From Myrica gale (lineage: Eukaryota > Streptophyta > Magnoliopsida > Fagales > Myricaceae), in assembly GCA_963930655.1 (NCBI GenBank), contig OZ005603.1, positions 26,054,201 to 26,118,200 on the forward strand: DNA of 64,000 bases, in the 5' to 3' direction. Position 1 is the stretch's first letter, and every line of letters starts with the position of its first letter. Below the pieces are notes generated by a model. It ran no database searches, was not told where the DNA came from, and saw only the letters and a list, made by a program, of their open reading frames with translations. Of the stretch, positions 24,765 through 35,121 are shown piece by piece. The position numbers and the translations under genes were made by a program.

Positions 24765-25381
24765 TCATGTGTTTCACCCGGATTGCATTGACGCCCGGTT
24801 GGTTGCCCACACCACCTGTCCCGTTTGTCGAGCCAACCTCATCCCCCAACCCGGCGAGTTGCTCCACCTACCCCAGAGCTGAACGTCGAAGCCCAGAACG
24901 ACGTCGTTGTGGAATCGCCCAACAGAGAAACAGAACGGGAACCAGGAACGTTCGAAGAATCGCTTGTCATGTCTATAAAGGGAATGTTAAATCGGATAAC
25001 ACCGAGAGGTTCACGCTGAGGTTGCCGATCGAGGTGAGGAAACAGGTAATGAACCAAAAGTTGAGCCTGGCCACTAGTATGGCGGTATTGCCTAGGGAAG
25101 GGAGTACGAGGCGGGGTTACAAGACCGGTTGGGAGGGGAGTAGCAGAGGGAGGAATAATAGGCTGCTAGAAAAATTGGACACGGCGGCTAAGTCGGACCG
25201 CTGGGGGTTTTCAATGACGTCGTCGTTCTTCGGGAGAGCGTGGTCGATGAAGTCGCTGAAGGTGGCGGCTAATAACGGCGAGGGGACTTCGGGTCAGGCG
25301 GAAGGATCAGTGGGTAACTCCACTTCGGCGCAACCGGAAGGATCATTGAGTAAAAGTAACACGATTCGACCACCGATTTAA
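24765..25381 (+). pseudogene. Captured ATL-type RING-H2 ligase fragment in the Pack-MULE
   Basis: The start, read in one frame near 24770-24860, gives C-F-H-P-D-C-I-D-A and TTCPVCRANL, the second half of a RING-H2 finger. In another frame about 24980-25381 gives TERFTLRLP, VRKQVMNQKLS, SMAVLPREGSTRRGY, SDRWGFSM and MKSLKVAAN. These match the C-terminal region of ATL6/ATL31-type ubiquitin ligases. The RING and the C-terminal block are in different frames, and the first Cys/His ligands and the N-terminal membrane segment are missing. It is a broken captured copy, although the last 200 codons stay open (24767-25381). Confidence 0.75.
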
Positions 25382-25799
25382 GCACAACATCTCCATAAGG
25401 CGACGAGTTTCCGGACAAAATGGAGACGAGACGGTGAGCAGCGGAGAAATCTGAAGAGAGGGTGAGGAGAGAGAAGAGAGTGGTGGTGAAGGCCCCGACA
25501 TTGGCGGAGTTGACGATTGAGGACGAGGAGCTTAGAGGGTTGAGGGGATCTGGATTTCTCATTAATTTGTCAATTTTTTTAACCGATGTGGCAAAAAATG
25601 ACACGTGTCGCCACTTAAGTGGTTTTGATGTGTTCTTCGTCAGCCACGTAGACAAAATTTGTTATCTTTTTTGACGGAGGACCAATGTGATAAAAGTTCC
25701 AAACCCCAGGGACCCCTGCAGAAGAAAAATTAACCTAAGGACCAATCTGGGAATCAGTCATACCCCAAGAACTGGTGGAGTAATTAATCCTAAACAAAA

Positions 25800-26446
25800 C
25801 TCAATAGATGAAAATACAAAAAATGGAATCATACAGGAAAAAGAAGCATGAAAAAAAATTCAAGAAAAATTTAAAAACTTAAAATAACTAAATCAACAAA
25901 AAAAAAATTAAAAATATTTAAAAGAGGGTTTGTGGGGTGGGGGATTCTCTGGAGGGCTGTGTCCCCTCCTCGCCACCCGCGCGACCCAATGCTCTTGCGC
26001 GTCTGGGGAGGTGCATGGGGGGTCCATGACTCCCACCCCATCGTGCCACCCACCTGTGCGAAATTGCAAACTCTCCTCCACCGCCACCCCCCTCCCAGGG
26101 TGGGGTCTTAAGCGGCAGGGATGCTCTTTTTTATTTTTTGAAATGTTGTCTTTTTAGTTTTTCTATTTTTAATATTTTCAGTTTTTCTTTTAAGATTGAT
26201 TATTTTCCTTTACTGGTTTGATTATTTTCCATTTCTTTCTTTAATTTTGGGTCATTTATTAGTTATCTTTCTATATAATCTTCATTCTATGTTTTTTCTT
26301 TCTTTCTTTTCCTTTGTTATGGTTTTTTTTTTCTGTTTTTATCTCTATTTTTAAAGTTATTTTTTAATTTTTTTAATATCATTTATAGATGTATAAATTA
26401 TATATTCTCATGTCAACCATTTATTGCATGTGACATGGCCTCAGGT
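25800..26446. other. Intergenic DNA, no gene recognised
   Basis: A-rich, then a GC-rich patch with paired spurious frames on both strands near 25930-26110, then T-rich DNA. No splice sites or domains were recognised. Confidence 0.5.
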
Positions 26447-26459
26447 AACCTACTAAGCT

Positions 26460-26679
26460 ATGAATAGTTGGCAAGCTGTTCATATTTATCGTGGTACAAA
26501 TGAGGCGGTGCACTCCCTTGCTCGTTGGGCCGCTGCCGAGTTCAGCTCTGGTGGTAATCCCCGTAGTTGTGAGCATTTTTGTGATTTATCTTGGGTTTAT
26601 GCGGGGTCTGACCCGCCCTAATGTTTTCTATGTTAAGGTTTATTTATGAATAAGATGGGGTTTTGATTATAAAAAAAAA
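26460..26679 (+). mobile_element. 5'-truncated LINE 3' end
   Basis: The insertion begins mid-frame with VHIYRGTNEAVHSLARWAA-like coding sequence, the C-terminal edge of the RNase H region of plant L1-type LINEs. A stop and about 130 bp of 3' UTR follow, then an A tail at 26671-26681. A 13-bp target duplication AACCTACTAAGCT flanks it (26447-26459 and 26680-26692), with the first bases overlapping the A tail. This is a classic dead-on-arrival retroposition product. Confidence 0.85.
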
Positions 26680-26692
26680 AACCTACTAAGCT

Positions 26693-28968
26693 TTTTCCGT
26701 TTTGAAATAAACGGACCGACTGAATTAATAGGTGAGATTTATCTCGGGAACCAATTTAAAACGAAAATTACCTTAAGAACTTATTCAAATTTCAAAATAC
26801 TACAAAATTGGGAGAAGTAATTAAGTTTAAAGTATATAAATAATTAACTGTATATATAACATTCTCCTTATTATCTAATAAAAAAATTCAACTATTCAGC
26901 AAATTAATAACTAAGACTGTAAGAGTTGTATTGCTAAATATCCATAAAATATACACAGATTTTTCATTGATTAGCCAGTGTTGCTTAATCCTAATAGCTA
27001 GACAAGATTAGACTAATTACAATTTAAAGAAGGAAAAATAAAACAGAAGAAAGATAAAAACACTTACTCAATGAGCTGAAGCGAATTATTTAAGTATTAA
27101 ATAATATAATTCAAATAATAAAATTTATCTCCTCTCCTCCGTTTAAACTTTTGGGATAAGTTTGGGATAAGTGAATAGTTGATATATAGCTTGGCGGCTT
27201 GTCATATGTTGGAAAAATGATGCAGATGAATTTTCTCAAATTCAAACATTACCCAAGATCTCCAAAGACATCTAGGAGCCAGGATTGGGAAGATTCGCGA
27301 AGATCAAAAGATGGAGAATAGGTAAAGCTTTTGATCTATCATGGCAGTAGAGTCCAGAGCTTACAAACTGAGTTCACGGGCCAGAAACCATAAACAAAAA
27401 GGGCAAACTCTGCGGCCCCTGCATGCAGCCAAACTCTAAACTCTCAACTGAACCCTCAAAAAGGTTCAGAAAAAAAAAAAAAAATCCATTCGACCATCCT
27501 CTCTGCAGAGCTAGAAAGATTATTGAGGCTATAAAGTCGAGTCTTGGCTCATTACTTAAGCATACATGGTGTTGGTGCCTCAATTCAAAGCCAGAATTTT
27601 AACTAATAGTGTACCAAATTCAATAAGCCAATCCACTAACAAGCCAAGACACAATGACAATCGACTGTGCCCACTCCATTGACCTGATATTGTAGTAGTA
27701 TATATCATACTTCCATGTTAGAAAACAATACCATGTGAACTATAACGAGTTAAGAATGCCGATGTGAGGAAGAAAACAGCCTACCATGCAGAACTAAACT
27801 GGGAAAAGTCACTCAAGTTACAAAAACCATGTAGTAGCCCACTGCAGAAGTAAGAAACAGATATGTACACGTTTTATCTGCAAATCACAAACCAAGATCA
27901 AAATCCTTAATCTCTTCTTAATTTTTATTCTTGTTTTTTCTCCTCGCCAGGATCTGCACCAGTAACTCAGCCTCCTTTTTCTTTCACGTCTCAAGGTCCA
28001 GCCCTTCGTCCTTCCATTTATTGGATACATTTGCTTCAACAGGAACGGCGGTGCTGCAGGAAGTGAAAGTTGGGGCTGAGCTACGGGCACAAAGGTGAGT
28101 GAAGCAAAAGAGAATGTGCATTGGAAGCGGGATAGCTTGCGCTCCAGAAACCATTTGCAGCTCACTCAATGAAATAAAGCAAAATTAGAAATGCAGTCTA
28201 GCAGATTTTTTTACCGAACGCAACAGAATTTGCAGAAGAAACCATCAAACGGCAGTATTACTTAATCACAAAGTCGTCAGAGGATTGTCCAGTCATGACT
28301 CAATGAATGCCAGGGACATGCCTTTTCAGGTGCTACCCCGTGGGGAACTTCCATGCTCATGAACTAAGAACGAGAATCCACTAATTGATGGTACGCAGCT
28401 AGATCAGATAACCCATCCTGTTAAAAAATTATAGGAACTACTATATTTCATGAAGATCAAAAGATGCAGATGAGGGCAGCTTTCACATAGAACACCACAT
28501 CTTACAACTGAGACAGGCAAACACCAAACGTCAATCAAGGGAAAGATGTAGGCATTTCAGCTTCCTCCAGCTTTTAGGCTCATACCGCAAAAGGTATGGA
28601 TGGCTCAAATTCAAAATTCAAAATCTAGTGGTGGCAATTACCACTTGTAACTTTAAGAGCCACAAAAATGGACTTAACTTCCATTTCAAAGTCCAGTGGA
28701 TTCAATATTGACTAGACATTCCAACATCTACTGACAAAAACTACTTCCATAGCAGATATCAACAACCATGCATCAGGAACAAATTAACTAAACTAAAGTA
28801 GATTAAAAAAAATCAGCCTGCCATGAAGAGATAAACAGTGAAATTGGTCCAAAGGAATACATCAAAAAGTTACATAAAACTATAACGGACTCGGTGCAGA
28901 TAAAATAACAAAAAGATAAGCATACATTCAAGAGTTTTACCAAATACAGGACAAAATCATAATCCACT
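26693..28968. other. Region downstream of CBF5, no gene recognised
   Basis: AT-rich DNA. Open frames at 27374-27583, 27818-28165 and 27984-28169 (minus) have no domain and overlap one another. The part nearest 28969 is the presumed 3' UTR of CBF5. I looked for snoRNA C/D boxes and H/ACA signatures by eye and found none I could support. Confidence 0.45.
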
Positions 28969-30903
28969 CTATTCTTCCTCTGCATCTTTATCCTTCTTTT
29001 TCTTCTTCTTCTTCTTCTCGCTCTTATCAGCCTCGCCGTCACCTGCACCATTAGCAACACCAGGGGGCAAGGACGCAATTCCATCCTCAACCTCTTTATT
29101 CTTCTTCTTCTTTTTCGTCTTCTCACTCATATCAGCCTCAGCATCGCCTGCACCACTGTCAACGCTAGTGGGCAAGGACGCACCATCATCCTCGGCCTCT
29201 TTGTTCTTCTTCTTTTTCTTCTTCTCAGACTTCCCTCCTTCTGGTGAAGCAGGTTCAATCTTATCGCCACGCTCCTTTTTCTTCTCCTTCTCGGTCTTCT
29301 CTTCACCTAAGGACTCGACATTACCATCATCTTTATCCTTCTTCTTTTTCTTCTTCTCTTTCTTTCCAAATTCAACATCCACGGCTTCTTCCTTGACCTT
29401 CTTAACCTTCACGCTATCTTCCTTCTCATCCTCTGGGACTTCAGCAACTTTAGCTTTCTTGGAAGGAGCAGGAACAGGGCTCTCAGTGCTCTCTTCCAAC
29501 TTCCGTTTGCGCCCCTCCCCATCTTCATCATCCTTACCCTTATTCTTTTCTTTTTTTACCTTCTGTACTACAGCCGGTTCACTAGCAGCAGCAAGGCCAG
29601 CAACCACAGAGTCCCCACCAGTCGGTAAAACCAGATTCCTCGCCCATTCTTGAGGGGTATTCGGATTTGGCTTCCCATGCTTATCCAACTTCCCCTCCGC
29701 TATCAGTTTCTTCTTCATAGATGCCCTCGGCCCCAACCCCCATTTTCTTGGGTACATATCCCGATCCATCACCACCCTCTTAATCTTTGCCACTACACCA
29801 TGATCACAAGTTGCCATCACCGCAGTTGTCATCTCTGCAATCCCCAATGCAATTGCCTCACCTTTGGTAGTCATAAGCACGACTTCCTCCCCACCCTCGA
29901 TATCATTCTCAAACCTCAACAACCCTGGAATCATCAACTTCGCACCATAACAAATGGCATTCACAGCCGAATCCTTCACAACCAATCTCTTATAAGTTGT
30001 CAATAGCACTTCGAGCGGCATAACCACCCTCCTCAAATAAGTCTCATCCCTATAGTTTTCGTAAACCCATTGGGCATCCAACACATCGTGCATGGTAACC
30101 ATATTATCCTTCTCGCCCATAATCCCAGACCTTACCCTCCTCAGCTCCTGCATATGCCCTCCAACCCCAAGAATCAGACCCAAATGCACACACATCGTCC
30201 TCACATAAGTCCCCGCCTCACAAGAAATCCAAAAAACTACCAAATGCTTATCTGCGTCATACTCTAGAAGCTTACTTTCGTATATAGTCCTAATCCTAAG
30301 CTGCCTCTTGACAGCCGATATCAAAGGCGGCCTCTGGAACACTGCTCCAGTGAGAGTTTCGAGCGCCCGAGCCACCTTAGACACATCGGGCACGGCAGAA
30401 TGCAATCTAGCAATACAGACGTACTCTTTCCCAGCGCCCTGCTGGGACTTCACGAGCCTAGTGGCTCGATCAATACAAACAATCAGGTTCCCAGTGACTT
30501 TGGGATCCAGGGTACCACTGTGACCAGTTTTTTCGACCTTAAGGATACGTTTGATCCAGGCCACGACCTCATGGGAAGATGGGTTAGCAGGCTTATCAAG
30601 GTTAAGAACACCATACTTGATGTACTGGTCGAGAGGGCGTTTGAGTGGGGAGAACCCGCAGGGAAGAGGAGTGTAGTGTCCAGTTCGCACATTGAGGCGG
30701 TCGTAGTTCTTGAGGAGGATCGGCCACTGCGAGGTGTCAATGGAGGGTGTGAAGCTCTGGGGCTTGATCATGAAGTCTCCCGCCTCCTTCTGAGTGGGCT
30801 CGGAACCAAGGGAGGCGAGCGGCTCTGTTAAGATGGGGGATTCATCCTTGGACTGGTGCTTCTTCTTTTTCTTCTCAGAGCGGGAGAGCTCCAACTCGGA
30901 CAT
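28969..30903 (-). CDS. CBF5: H/ACA RNP pseudouridine synthase, dyskerin/CBF5/NAP57
   Basis: Single-exon frame of 644 aa. Dyskerin is the catalytic subunit of H/ACA ribonucleoproteins. It converts uridine to pseudouridine in rRNA and snRNA in the nucleolus and Cajal bodies, and stabilises H/ACA RNAs. The N-terminal dyskerin-like segment covers about 50-100. The TruB catalytic domain follows, with HSGTLDP and catalytic Asp133, and [14 protein letters not shown] and [15 protein letters not shown] motifs. A PUA domain spans about 305-380, then the conserved [12 protein letters not shown] at 384-395. From about 440 the tail is Lys/Glu-rich with many KKKKK runs, typical nucleolar-targeting sequence. 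It is longer than the about 565 aa of the Arabidopsis protein, partly because of a duplicated 35-residue unit. The frame, the single start and absence of introns fit plant CBF5 genes. Confidence 0.96.
   Translation of the reverse strand: MSELELSRSEKKKKKHQSKDESPILTEPLASLGSEPTQKEAGDFMIKPQSFTPSIDTSQWPILLKNYDRLNVRTGHYTPLPCGFSPLKRPLDQYIKYGVLNLDKPANPSSHEVVAWIKRILKVEKTGHSGTLDPKVTGNLIVCIDRATRLVKSQQGAGKEYVCIARLHSAVPDVSKVARALETLTGAVFQRPPLISAVKRQLRIRTIYESKLLEYDADKHLVVFWISCEAGTYVRTMCVHLGLILGVGGHMQELRRVRSGIMGEKDNMVTMHDVLDAQWVYENYRDETYLRRVVMPLEVLLTTYKRLVVKDSAVNAICYGAKLMIPGLLRFENDIEGGEEVVLMTTKGEAIALGIAEMTTAVMATCDHGVVAKIKRVVMDRDMYPRKWGLGPRASMKKKLIAEGKLDKHGKPNPNTPQEWARNLVLPTGGDSVVAGLAAASEPAVVQKVKKEKNKGKDDEDGEGRKRKLEESTESPVPAPSKKAKVAEVPEDEKEDSVKVKKVKEEAVDVEFGKKEKKKKKKDKDDGNVESLGEEKTEKEKKKERGDKIEPASPEGGKSEKKKKKKNKEAEDDGASLPTSVDSGAGDAEADMSEKTKKKKKNKEVEDGIASLPPGVANGAGDGEADKSEKKKKKKKKDKDAEEE
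29000..29260 (-). repeat. Internal tandem duplication in the CBF5 tail
   Basis: Near the C terminus two consecutive units of about 35 residues share KNKE[AV]ED, ASLP, GAGD, EAD and SEK followed by a Lys run. At DNA level this is a duplicated tract of about 105 bp, with GAA/AAG-rich stretches flanking it. Unequal exchange in such low-complexity coding DNA is common. Confidence 0.7.
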
Positions 30904-30922
30904 AGCTATGGTTCTGTGAGTC

Positions 30923-30930
30923 TAGGGTTT
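30923..30930 (-). promoter_or_regulatory. Telo-box (AAACCCTA) upstream of CBF5
   Basis: AAACCCTA on the minus strand, 20 bases before the CBF5 ATG. Telo-boxes are established elements of plant ribosome-biogenesis and translation gene promoters and leaders. Position in or near the 5' UTR fits that use. Confidence 0.7.
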
Positions 30931-31034
30931 TGGAGGCGACCGAATGGGAGAGGGTTTTAGAGGAAAATGAAGATTTATACGGTTTTGGTCTTTTGGAATT
31001 TCGTTGCGAACTCTCTGGTGGGAGGGCAGTGAGC

Positions 31035-31042
31035 TAGGGTTT
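31035..31042 (-). promoter_or_regulatory. Second telo-box upstream of CBF5
   Basis: Another AAACCCTA on the coding strand about 130 bases upstream of the CBF5 start codon, in the same orientation as the first. Confidence 0.6.
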
Positions 31043-31089
31043 CGAAAAAACGTTACAAGTACTTAAAAATAAAATAAATATAAATCTTA

Positions 31090-31314
31090 GGTGATGTTTT
31101 TGAAATAAATTTGTAGGATTTTGATAAAATTGTAAATATTTAGGCGATGTTAAAGTTGTATTGACATGCGTTCATAAGTTGTTTACAGAAATTGATATTT
31201 GTAAAAAATGTAATAAATTGTTGTATTGGAATACGTGTGTTTTGTGATGTTTGACATGTAAATATAAAAGTACGATGCAAATCCTATAAAAAAATATTCA
31301 ACCGAACATGCCCT
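31090..31314. mobile_element. Tourist/PIF-Harbinger-like MITE (fullest copy of a dispersed family)
   Basis: The left end GGTGATGTTTTTGAAATAAATTTGTAGGATTTTG and the reverse complement of the right end (GGGCATGTTCGGTTGAATA..TATAGGATTTG) are imperfect inverted repeats. TTA flanks both sides, consistent with a 3-bp PIF/Harbinger duplication. The internal motif TAAATATTTAGG.GATGTTAAAGTTGTAT..ACAT recurs in truncated copies at 54116-54225 and 62011-62143. No coding capacity. Confidence 0.6.
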
Positions 31315-32534
31315 TAAACTAACCTAAATTCACATAGGAATAATTAGGAAAGTGCCGTAATGTTGCTTCAAATCAAATTGGGATTTCCAAACTTGTCTTT
31401 GTGCAGTTTTAAATGGATGACACAATCATGTCATGGTTTTTTAAAAATTGTTGCACTCCTCTCATATAAAATGTTGACTTTTTGGATCAAAATTTTCTCA
31501 AATTATTGACTCAAAATTTGAAAAAAATATAAATACATTATTTGCTTACATTCAGTACATCTTATATATCTCTCTTTGATGATTCAATTCGAATCATAAA
31601 TTAAATAGAATCTCAATCCTTTGAATACACGTTTTGAAACCAGAAAACATTCTCATCAATTTATTCTTTTATATAAGCCTTTCATTACCATATATTTTTA
31701 ATATCTTTTTTTTTTCATACAACAACTAATCATACATTAAAAAAAATTTGACAATACATTTTTGCGTATGTCACGTAAAATTCTAGACATTTGCGGTGCC
31801 GGTGGAGGGCAACAACTGCCCTTGGCTGTTTTTTACAAATCGAGAACTGACACCGACTTTGTTAGTGGCGATAACTGATGCTGGGTGATGCCAGTTTGGT
31901 GGTGACGGTGGCATGTTACTATCACCCTTGTGGCGGGCCGAACGCCAATCGAAATAGAGATGGAGACGAGGAGGAGGAGGGGAGGTTTTAAACTGTGTCG
32001 TTTTTGTATTTAATTTTATTACAACAAATGGTTTTTTTTAGCTGTGGAAGGCCTCCATTAGCTGTTTGAGACATAAGAACGAAGAAAAAAAAAAGCTTTT
32101 CAACAGTGAAATGGCTTTTCCACATTTTTATTTAATTCTTTTAGGTGTCACATTTTTTTAATTAAAAATTGGATTAAATACACTTTGCATCCTTTATGTT
32201 TAGGGGTGTTGACACATGTACAATACTAACATATCTATCCCAAGGCAAGCGTTTATTTCCTTGAAATCATCATTCTTAGAGTCTTAACAGCAAATTTCTC
32301 TCTTAATATATCAGCAATGACAAGAGCGGTACGATTATTGTCTAATTTGACGTCCGATTTCATTCTGGGGTGCAAATCGTTTGAGGAAATAACATAATGT
32401 GTTCAATATCTCAAAAATAAAATATTTAGATGCAATATGTCAACAACCTCAAGCATTACCCTTAGAAATTTACAATTTCTGGTCTCATTTTCGCAAAACC
32501 CAGCCAGATAATTTTAAAAATAACAAAATTGATT
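31315..32534. other. Intergenic DNA between the CBF5 promoter and the U-box exon copy
   Basis: AT-rich with a GC-richer patch around 31795-31990 that has no sustained frame. No gene or RNA recognised. Confidence 0.5.
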
Positions 32535-32805
32535 GAAAGGTAATCAGAAAGGAGAAGAGAGAGAAGACGACCATATAGAGCTTGCGGCCTCGGCTACCAA
32601 ATTGAAGCAAATCCTTGGCCTTCTCCAAACTCCAAAGCGTCCTTCAAAGGGAACAGGGCTTTCGCGTTCGTCTCCGATAATTTATCCTCGTTCTCTCCCA
32701 GTTCTTCGAACAGAGCAGCAACGCCTTTTCCTCGTCGTCCATCCAGATGAAGCCGAAGCTAACGCTGACAGCAAGCGAACTGAGAACTTTAAATCGAACG
32801 GCAGC
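32535..32805 (-). pseudogene. Broken genomic copy of U-box gene exon 1
   Basis: This stretch is clearly homologous to 21945-22305, the first exon, exon-intron junction and 5' leader of the U-box gene. It includes CATATAGAGCTTGC.GCCTCGG.TACCAAATTGAAGCA and the leader AAGCTAACGCT.AC.GCAAGCGAACTGAGA. It keeps the start codon (ATG at 32742 on the minus strand) and [10 protein letters not shown]. About 109 bp that encode the next part of the exon are then missing, and a small 7-bp repeat (ACTCCAA) is inserted, so the frame shifts and stops at 32644. Because the 5' leader and the beginning of the intron are present, this is a DNA-level duplication, not a retrocopy. It lies about 10 kb from its source in the same orientation. 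Confidence 0.88.
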
Positions 32806-33963
32806 CGAGGGCCCAGGCCAATGCATTTTTTAACTCTGTTGAGGGTGAGCGAAAATCCTCAAAATTTTCCAGCTCGCCCTTAATATTTTGATTGGTTTCA
32901 CATAAACCAATCTTTTAGAAGCCACAAGTAACACTTCCATCTTTTGATAGGCATTCCTTTTTATTCAACTGATATAAAAACCTTACGTTTGGGCTTTAGG
33001 GTTTCTGTTGTCTGGAAACGTGTAGGATTTTGCAAAAGTTGGGGTTTTTCAAATGTTGTGTTTGTTACCACGAAAGCAAGACACCAAGAAATCACAAATC
33101 TATCAACCAAAATGGTCACGCACCAGCTGTGATACAGCAGAGAGAGTATAATCAAACCGAAAGAAAAAAGCAGCCGAAATGAGCATTAGAATCGTACTAC
33201 AAAGAGAGCTTCTACTAGAAGATATACAAGATCCTCTTCACAAGCATTTATAGCAGTTTCCTAAAAACAATAGCAGCCTTACAGATCAATTTCATCTATA
33301 ACTTATATAGACCTTCATACATATAAAGATGCACACATGCCTATATGAAGAATCGTGGTCGCGAGAAATTAAGCTATATCGATCATTGGAAGAAGATTTT
33401 CAAAATACAATAACAGGTCTTGCTGATGATTAACAAAAAAAGAACTTTTGCAAGCATATACAAGCTTATACTAAAGCAAAGTTTCAACAAGTTATTCTCG
33501 TTGATCAAACTTGTTGTGCAACCGTAGTTGTTCGTATAATAAACAAATCAAACTGGAGTTGAGCTCGAGCTATTTATAGACAGCTAACATTCGTCTAGAG
33601 CCTTTGGAGCAACATCAAAACAAATAGAAGAGATAATCATCATAAAACCAGCAAAGCTAATGCTAAATGGCAAACATTCAAATATAGGACTCAAGTTGTA
33701 GAGAATTCGTGATCCTTCCATATCCATAAGGCTTCTTCAGGAACATAAATCCGAACAGAATGTTTAACTCAGATCAATCTTAGTGAGACACACATCAATT
33801 GAACTAATTGAAATTTCAAAGATCTAGAGATATTCAAAAACTACAAAGTTCTAGCATCTTTATGGAGGTCTTATTAAAATGCATAACCAAAACTATCAGC
33901 ATAACTGAGCTACAAAATCGTTCCAGATACTCTTGTGAAGTGAATGTTCATTTGGATCTTCCA
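32806..33963. other. Intergenic DNA downstream of eL36
   Basis: AT-rich, with unrelated short frames on both strands. The 3' UTR of eL36 should occupy roughly the last 200-300 bases before 33964. No other feature seen. Confidence 0.5.
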
Positions 33964-34802
33964 TCATTTCTTCTTGTCAGTCGTACCGCCGGACCTGCAC
34001 ATGGTGAAAATCCAAAACTCCGCACTAAGACACAAGCCTCACACAAAAATCCATAAATGCTCGTCTATGTCAATAACATAAGAGTTGGAACATTATAAAC
34101 GACTGCCGTCTCACCATGCAGACAGTATTTACTAACAACGCAATGATACCCGATCAGGTTTGTAAAGCATTCAAGTTTATAAACCAAAATATAAATTTAG
34201 ATCCCAAATGCTGAATTCAAGAGCCACAAAGGATTAACAATGAAGAGCGCAACTCATTCGAGACTACCAAATGATTAACATCCAAATGCAACCACACTTG
34301 AAAACACCAATCAGAACCAGAAAACGGCAAGAGAAAGGAAAAATGAACAGCTAACCTCATCTTGCGGAGAACATTGGCCATATCCTCTCTCTTCCTCTTT
34401 GCCCTCTTGTGGGTACCCAACTTTCTCTTTGCCACCTTGAGAGCACGCTTATCCTTACCTACCTTCAAAAGCTCAGTGATCCGCTTCTCATATGGAGCAA
34501 AACCCGCAACTTCCCTGATAAGACTTCTCACGAAGTTCACCCTCTTGCTGGTTTTCTTCAAACCAAAACCAACAATCCACAAATTACCACCATTTTACAT
34601 CAACGTGTAAAAAATTCCAGCATATGAAAAACACAACGAAATCTTATAGCATCTAACGAGTGAGTCTCGCAATTAATCTACCGAGCGAAATGTCACATAC
34701 CCCTTTCCTGTCAGATGGGCGAGGAGCCACTTCACGCCTTGTAACAATGTGCCCTTTGTTCAATCCAACAAATAGACCGCTTTTGGCCATCGGAGGAGCC
34801 AT
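33964..34802 (-). CDS. RPL36: 60S ribosomal protein eL36
   Basis: Three exons: 34802-34701, 34555-34356 and 33994-33964, with GT..AG introns of 145 and 361 bp. They total 333 nt and 110 aa. The product starts [18 protein letters not shown], continues with RPSDRKG|KTSKR across the first junction, has [19 protein letters not shown] and [15 protein letters not shown], and ends [13 protein letters not shown]. It is a basic structural protein of the large ribosomal subunit. Length and all conserved blocks match plant eL36. The last exon encodes only 10 residues and was found by matching the reading phase after AAGATGAG to an acceptor ending GTGCAG. Telo-boxes and site II motifs lie upstream, as usual in plant ribosomal protein genes. 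Confidence 0.95.
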
Positions 34803-34930
34803 CACCTACACATAACATCACAAAACTCAACACCAGGGTCTCCTGAATCACCAAAATAATACAAAGATGAAAGTAAGGCTATTACAACAGGTTGTTGTTT
34901 CAATCGTACCGCTGGCTCTATTTGGAGAGA

Positions 34931-34938
34931 AAACCCTA
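34931..34938 (+). promoter_or_regulatory. Telo-box upstream of eL36
   Basis: AAACCCTA on the plus strand (TAGGGTTT relative to the gene), about 130 bases before the eL36 ATG. Confidence 0.65.
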
Positions 34939-34991
34939 GATTTCAGCAGCTGGGAAATGAGAGGCTACCACCGGACGGTCCACTTGCAGAA

Positions 34992-34999
34992 AAACCCTA
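34992..34999 (+). promoter_or_regulatory. Second telo-box upstream of eL36
   Basis: A second AAACCCTA about 190 bases before the start codon, same orientation as the first. Confidence 0.65.
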
Positions 35000-35040
35000 A
35001 CGGTTGGGTTTTCTGGCGTTCTCAACTACGGGGTTCATCA

Positions 35041-35054
35041 AACTACGTCGTTTT
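35041..35054. promoter_or_regulatory. AACTACGTCGTTTT motif upstream of eL36
   Basis: This 14-mer sits between the telo-boxes and the site II motifs. The same 14-mer occurs at 10633-10646, and a TACGTCGTTTT core at 10714-10724, both inside the large hAT element. Function is unknown; recurrence in a promoter-like setting is the only evidence. Confidence 0.4.
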
Positions 35055-35074
35055 GGAGGCCTCTTAAGCTTATT

Positions 35075-35121
35075 TGGGCCCAGGCTCTCGAACTCCTGCT
35101 AAATATGTGGTCCATTGGGCT
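35075..35121. promoter_or_regulatory. Site II-type motifs upstream of eL36
   Basis: TGGGCCCA at 35075-35082 and TGGGCT at 35116-35121 match the TGGGCY site II core bound by TCP factors. Site II combined with telo-boxes is the established arrangement in plant ribosomal protein promoters. Confidence 0.65.

Larger units (their letters stand above)
24049..25790 (+). mobile_element. Pack-MULE carrying two host gene fragments
   Basis: Terminal inverted repeats of up to about 240 bp (ATTACTCCAC[CT]AG.CCTTGGGG at each end, and inner GACACGTGTCA/CACGTGGCTGACG motifs) enclose about 1.25 kb of non-repeat DNA. Perfect 9-bp duplications TAAACAAAA lie at 24040-24048 and 25791-25799. The interior begins with a piece of an ARM-repeat gene (24275-24560). 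It continues with the C-terminal half of an ATL-type RING-H2 gene (about 24765-25381). About 170 bp of unidentified origin follow, then the right arm. Capture of several unrelated host fragments between MULE ends defines a Pack-MULE. No transposase is present. Confidence 0.88.

Noticed and set aside
24767..25381. Open frame of 204 codons as a functional ATL gene
   Set aside because: RING half and C-terminal half are in different frames, the N terminus is missing, and it lies between MULE arms.
28803..29126. Minus-strand frame of 107 codons rich in Arg and Lys
   Set aside because: It overlaps the CBF5 3' end in another frame and continues into the 3' UTR; a shadow of the AAG-rich tail.
29168..30831. 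Several plus-strand frames up to 161 codons
   Set aside because: They lie antisense to CBF5 and mirror its Lys-rich and conserved codons; the Ser/Phe-rich product is the complement of Lys/Glu codons.
34217..34582. 121-codon frame as the complete eL36 protein
   Set aside because: It reads from intron 1 through exon 2 into intron 2; the spliced model gives the conserved N and C termini.
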